Source of the DNA: Bacteroidales bacterium
GTDB lineage: Bacteria > Bacteroidota > Bacteroidia > Bacteroidales > JAADJA01
DNA: 64,000 nucleotides
Direction: 5' to 3'
NCBI GenBank assembly: GCA_021740645.1
Contig: JAIOZL010000013.1
Span: forward strand, 28,713 to 92,712
Shown here: piece by piece, positions 63,067 to 64,000 of the stretch
Layout: the number at the start of each line of letters is the position of its first letter
Numbering within the stretch: position 1 is the stretch's first letter
Notes under the pieces: model-generated
The model's database searches: none
What the model was told of the DNA's origin: nothing
The model's input: only the letters and a program-made list of their open reading frames with translations
Program-made: the position numbers and the translations under genes

Positions 63067-63699
63067 ATGATCAGGGTATTAATAGCAGATGATCATCAAC
63101 TACTAATTGATGGAATTAAAACAACCCTTGAAGATGTGGAATGGATTAAAGTTGTGAAGGGAGTATTAAATGGGAATGATGTTTTGAAATTTTTAAAACG
63201 AAAAAGGGTTGATGTGATTTTAATGGATATTAATATGCCCGAATTAGATGGTCTGGAATGTACAAAAATAGTAGCCCGTGAATATCCCGAAATTAAAATT
63301 CTTGCCATTTCGCAATATGATGAAAGAAGATTTATAAGGCAAATGATAAAAAACGGAGCATCGGGCTATTTACTAAAGGACTCAGGTAAAAACGAACTGG
63401 TAGAGGCCATTAAAACGGCTGTTGATGGGCGCCAATATTTTAGTGATCGTTTGTCAGATAAAATACTTGGGAAAAGTGAACCAATAAATAAAAGAAATCC
63501 TCTCTTTATTAAATTAACAGATCGTGAACAAGAAATTTTAAGCCTCTTGTGTATGGAATATTCCAGCCAGGAAATTTCAGAAAAATTGTTGATTAGTTTT
63601 CATACTGTGGAAACACACCGGGCGAATTTAATGGCAAAATCAGGAGCAAAAAATAGCATCGGATTAGTGAAATGGGCACTTGAGAATGAACTGGTCTAA
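63067..63699 (+). CDS. LuxR/NarL-family response regulator
   Basis: This 210-residue regulator has a receiver domain with acidic Asp8-Asp9, phospho-acceptor Asp54 (VILMDINMPELDG), Ser in AISQYDERR and Lys in YLLKDSG, then a C-terminal helix-turn-helix (LTDREQEILSLLCMEYSSQE, FHTVETHRANLMAKSG). It is 58 bp after the kinase and is its cognate partner. The direct repeats ATCTAGTAGAATTC nearby are conceivable binding sites, but there is no evidence beyond proximity. Confidence 0.93.
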   Translation: MIRVLIADDHQLLIDGIKTTLEDVEWIKVVKGVLNGNDVLKFLKRKRVDVILMDINMPELDGLECTKIVAREYPEIKILAISQYDERRFIRQMIKNGASGYLLKDSGKNELVEAIKTAVDGRQYFSDRLSDKILGKSEPINKRNPLFIKLTDREQEILSLLCMEYSSQEISEKLLISFHTVETHRANLMAKSGAKNSIGLVKWALENELV

Positions 63700-63745
63700 A
63701 CCTAACAGTCAGAATTAGTGCGTATTATAAATATACATAACCTGG

Positions 63746-63790
63746 ATATCTAGTAGAATTCTGCCATTTTTTTAATCTAGTAGAATTCAG
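63746..63790 (+). repeat. 45-bp repeat element, copy B
   Basis: Same orientation as copy A, 43 of 45 positions identical, again with two 14-base direct repeats at 27-base spacing. It lies 46 bp after the regulator stop and in front of a convergent open frame, so it is not at an obvious promoter. Confidence 0.9.
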
Positions 63791-63887
63791 TGATGTTTTT
63801 AAGTTTTATTCAGTATATTTTTACAAAACCAAACAATTAAGAAAAACACTTTACATTATCACCTGTTTTCCGGATAGGACACCCATT

Positions 63888-64000
63888 TTAAAACTTTGAG
63901 TTTACTATTTCAATAATTTTTTGTTGTGTTTCATTATTCTTAAGTAAAAACCTTTTATGTTTATCTATTACTATTTCATACATTTTATTAATGGCTTTGA
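63888..64000 (-). CDS. C-terminal end of a gene entering from the right
   Basis: The minus strand is open from the right edge to TAA at 63888-63890, giving 36 residues (INKMYEIVIDKHKRFLLKNN, then ETQQKIIEIVNSKF). Composition is plausible for a helical, Lys-rich C-terminus. A chance open frame in A/T-rich DNA cannot be excluded. Confidence 0.4.
   Translation of the reverse strand, partial: KAINKMYEIVIDKHKRFLLKNNETQQKIIEIVNSKF

Overview
The window is chromosomal DNA of a member of the Bacteroidota, probably a free-living, Bacteroidales-like lineage. Four independent signs agree. Four exported proteins end in type IX secretion (T9SS) type A sorting domains, and a T9SS plug (DUF5103) gene is present. 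The promoters I can recognise carry the Bacteroidota -7 element TAnnTTTG rather than TATAAT. Shine-Dalgarno sequences are mostly absent. The gene families (Reg_prop/LytS kinase with LytTR regulator, 3-coathanger and tail-fibre-like proteins, Na+-NQR) are typical of the phylum. I found no rRNA, tRNA or CRISPR array.

Layout. 1-10.4 kb: four large exported proteins on the minus strand, namely a partial Ycf48-like repeat protein cut by the left edge, a BNR-propeller T9SS cargo, a subtilisin-family T9SS cargo, and an S74 self-cleaving tail-fibre-like protein. 10.6-15.1 kb: an isocitrate/isopropylmalate dehydrogenase, an HD-fold protein, a PrsW-type intramembrane protease and a single-chain aconitase/isopropylmalate isomerase. 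15.2-18.3 kb: mrdA-rodA, the cell elongation pair. 18.3-24.8 kb: a five-gene minus-strand block of surface proteins. This block is flanked by a perfect 41-bp direct repeat made from the 3' end of rodA, so it looks inserted at that site. 25.1-31.5 kb: polyprenyl synthetase, a radical SAM protein, a 26-residue-repeat protein, and a Reg_prop/LytS kinase with its LytTR regulator. 31.8-45.6 kb: lepA, a very unusual dead-peptidase/TolB/Omp85-like fusion, a TMTC-like glycosyltransferase with TPRs, nrdJ, a ybaB homologue, a B12-binding radical SAM protein and a cold-shock-domain protein. 45.7-48.2 kb: T9SS plug and an M20 amidohydrolase. 48.5-58.8 kb: nqrABCDEF, a lipoprotein gene, three tandem paralogous barrel-like proteins, apbE and a small NqrM-like four-cysteine membrane protein. 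58.9-64 kb: a SpoU methyltransferase, then three small unknown genes with a TPR histidine kinase and LuxR-type regulator. This last group is bracketed by two copies of a 45-bp repeat.

How the genes fit together. The nqr operon, the flavin transferase ApbE (which attaches FMN to NqrB and NqrC) and the NqrM-like protein form a respiratory sodium-pump locus with its own maturation factors. An FNR/CRP-type palindrome lies upstream. MrdA/RodA build the lateral wall. The T9SS plug belongs to the machinery that exports the sorting-domain proteins. The two repeat-bracketed modules (18.27-25.04 kb and 59.75-63.75 kb) are the best candidates for undescribed, transferable units. Their functions cannot be read from sequence alone.
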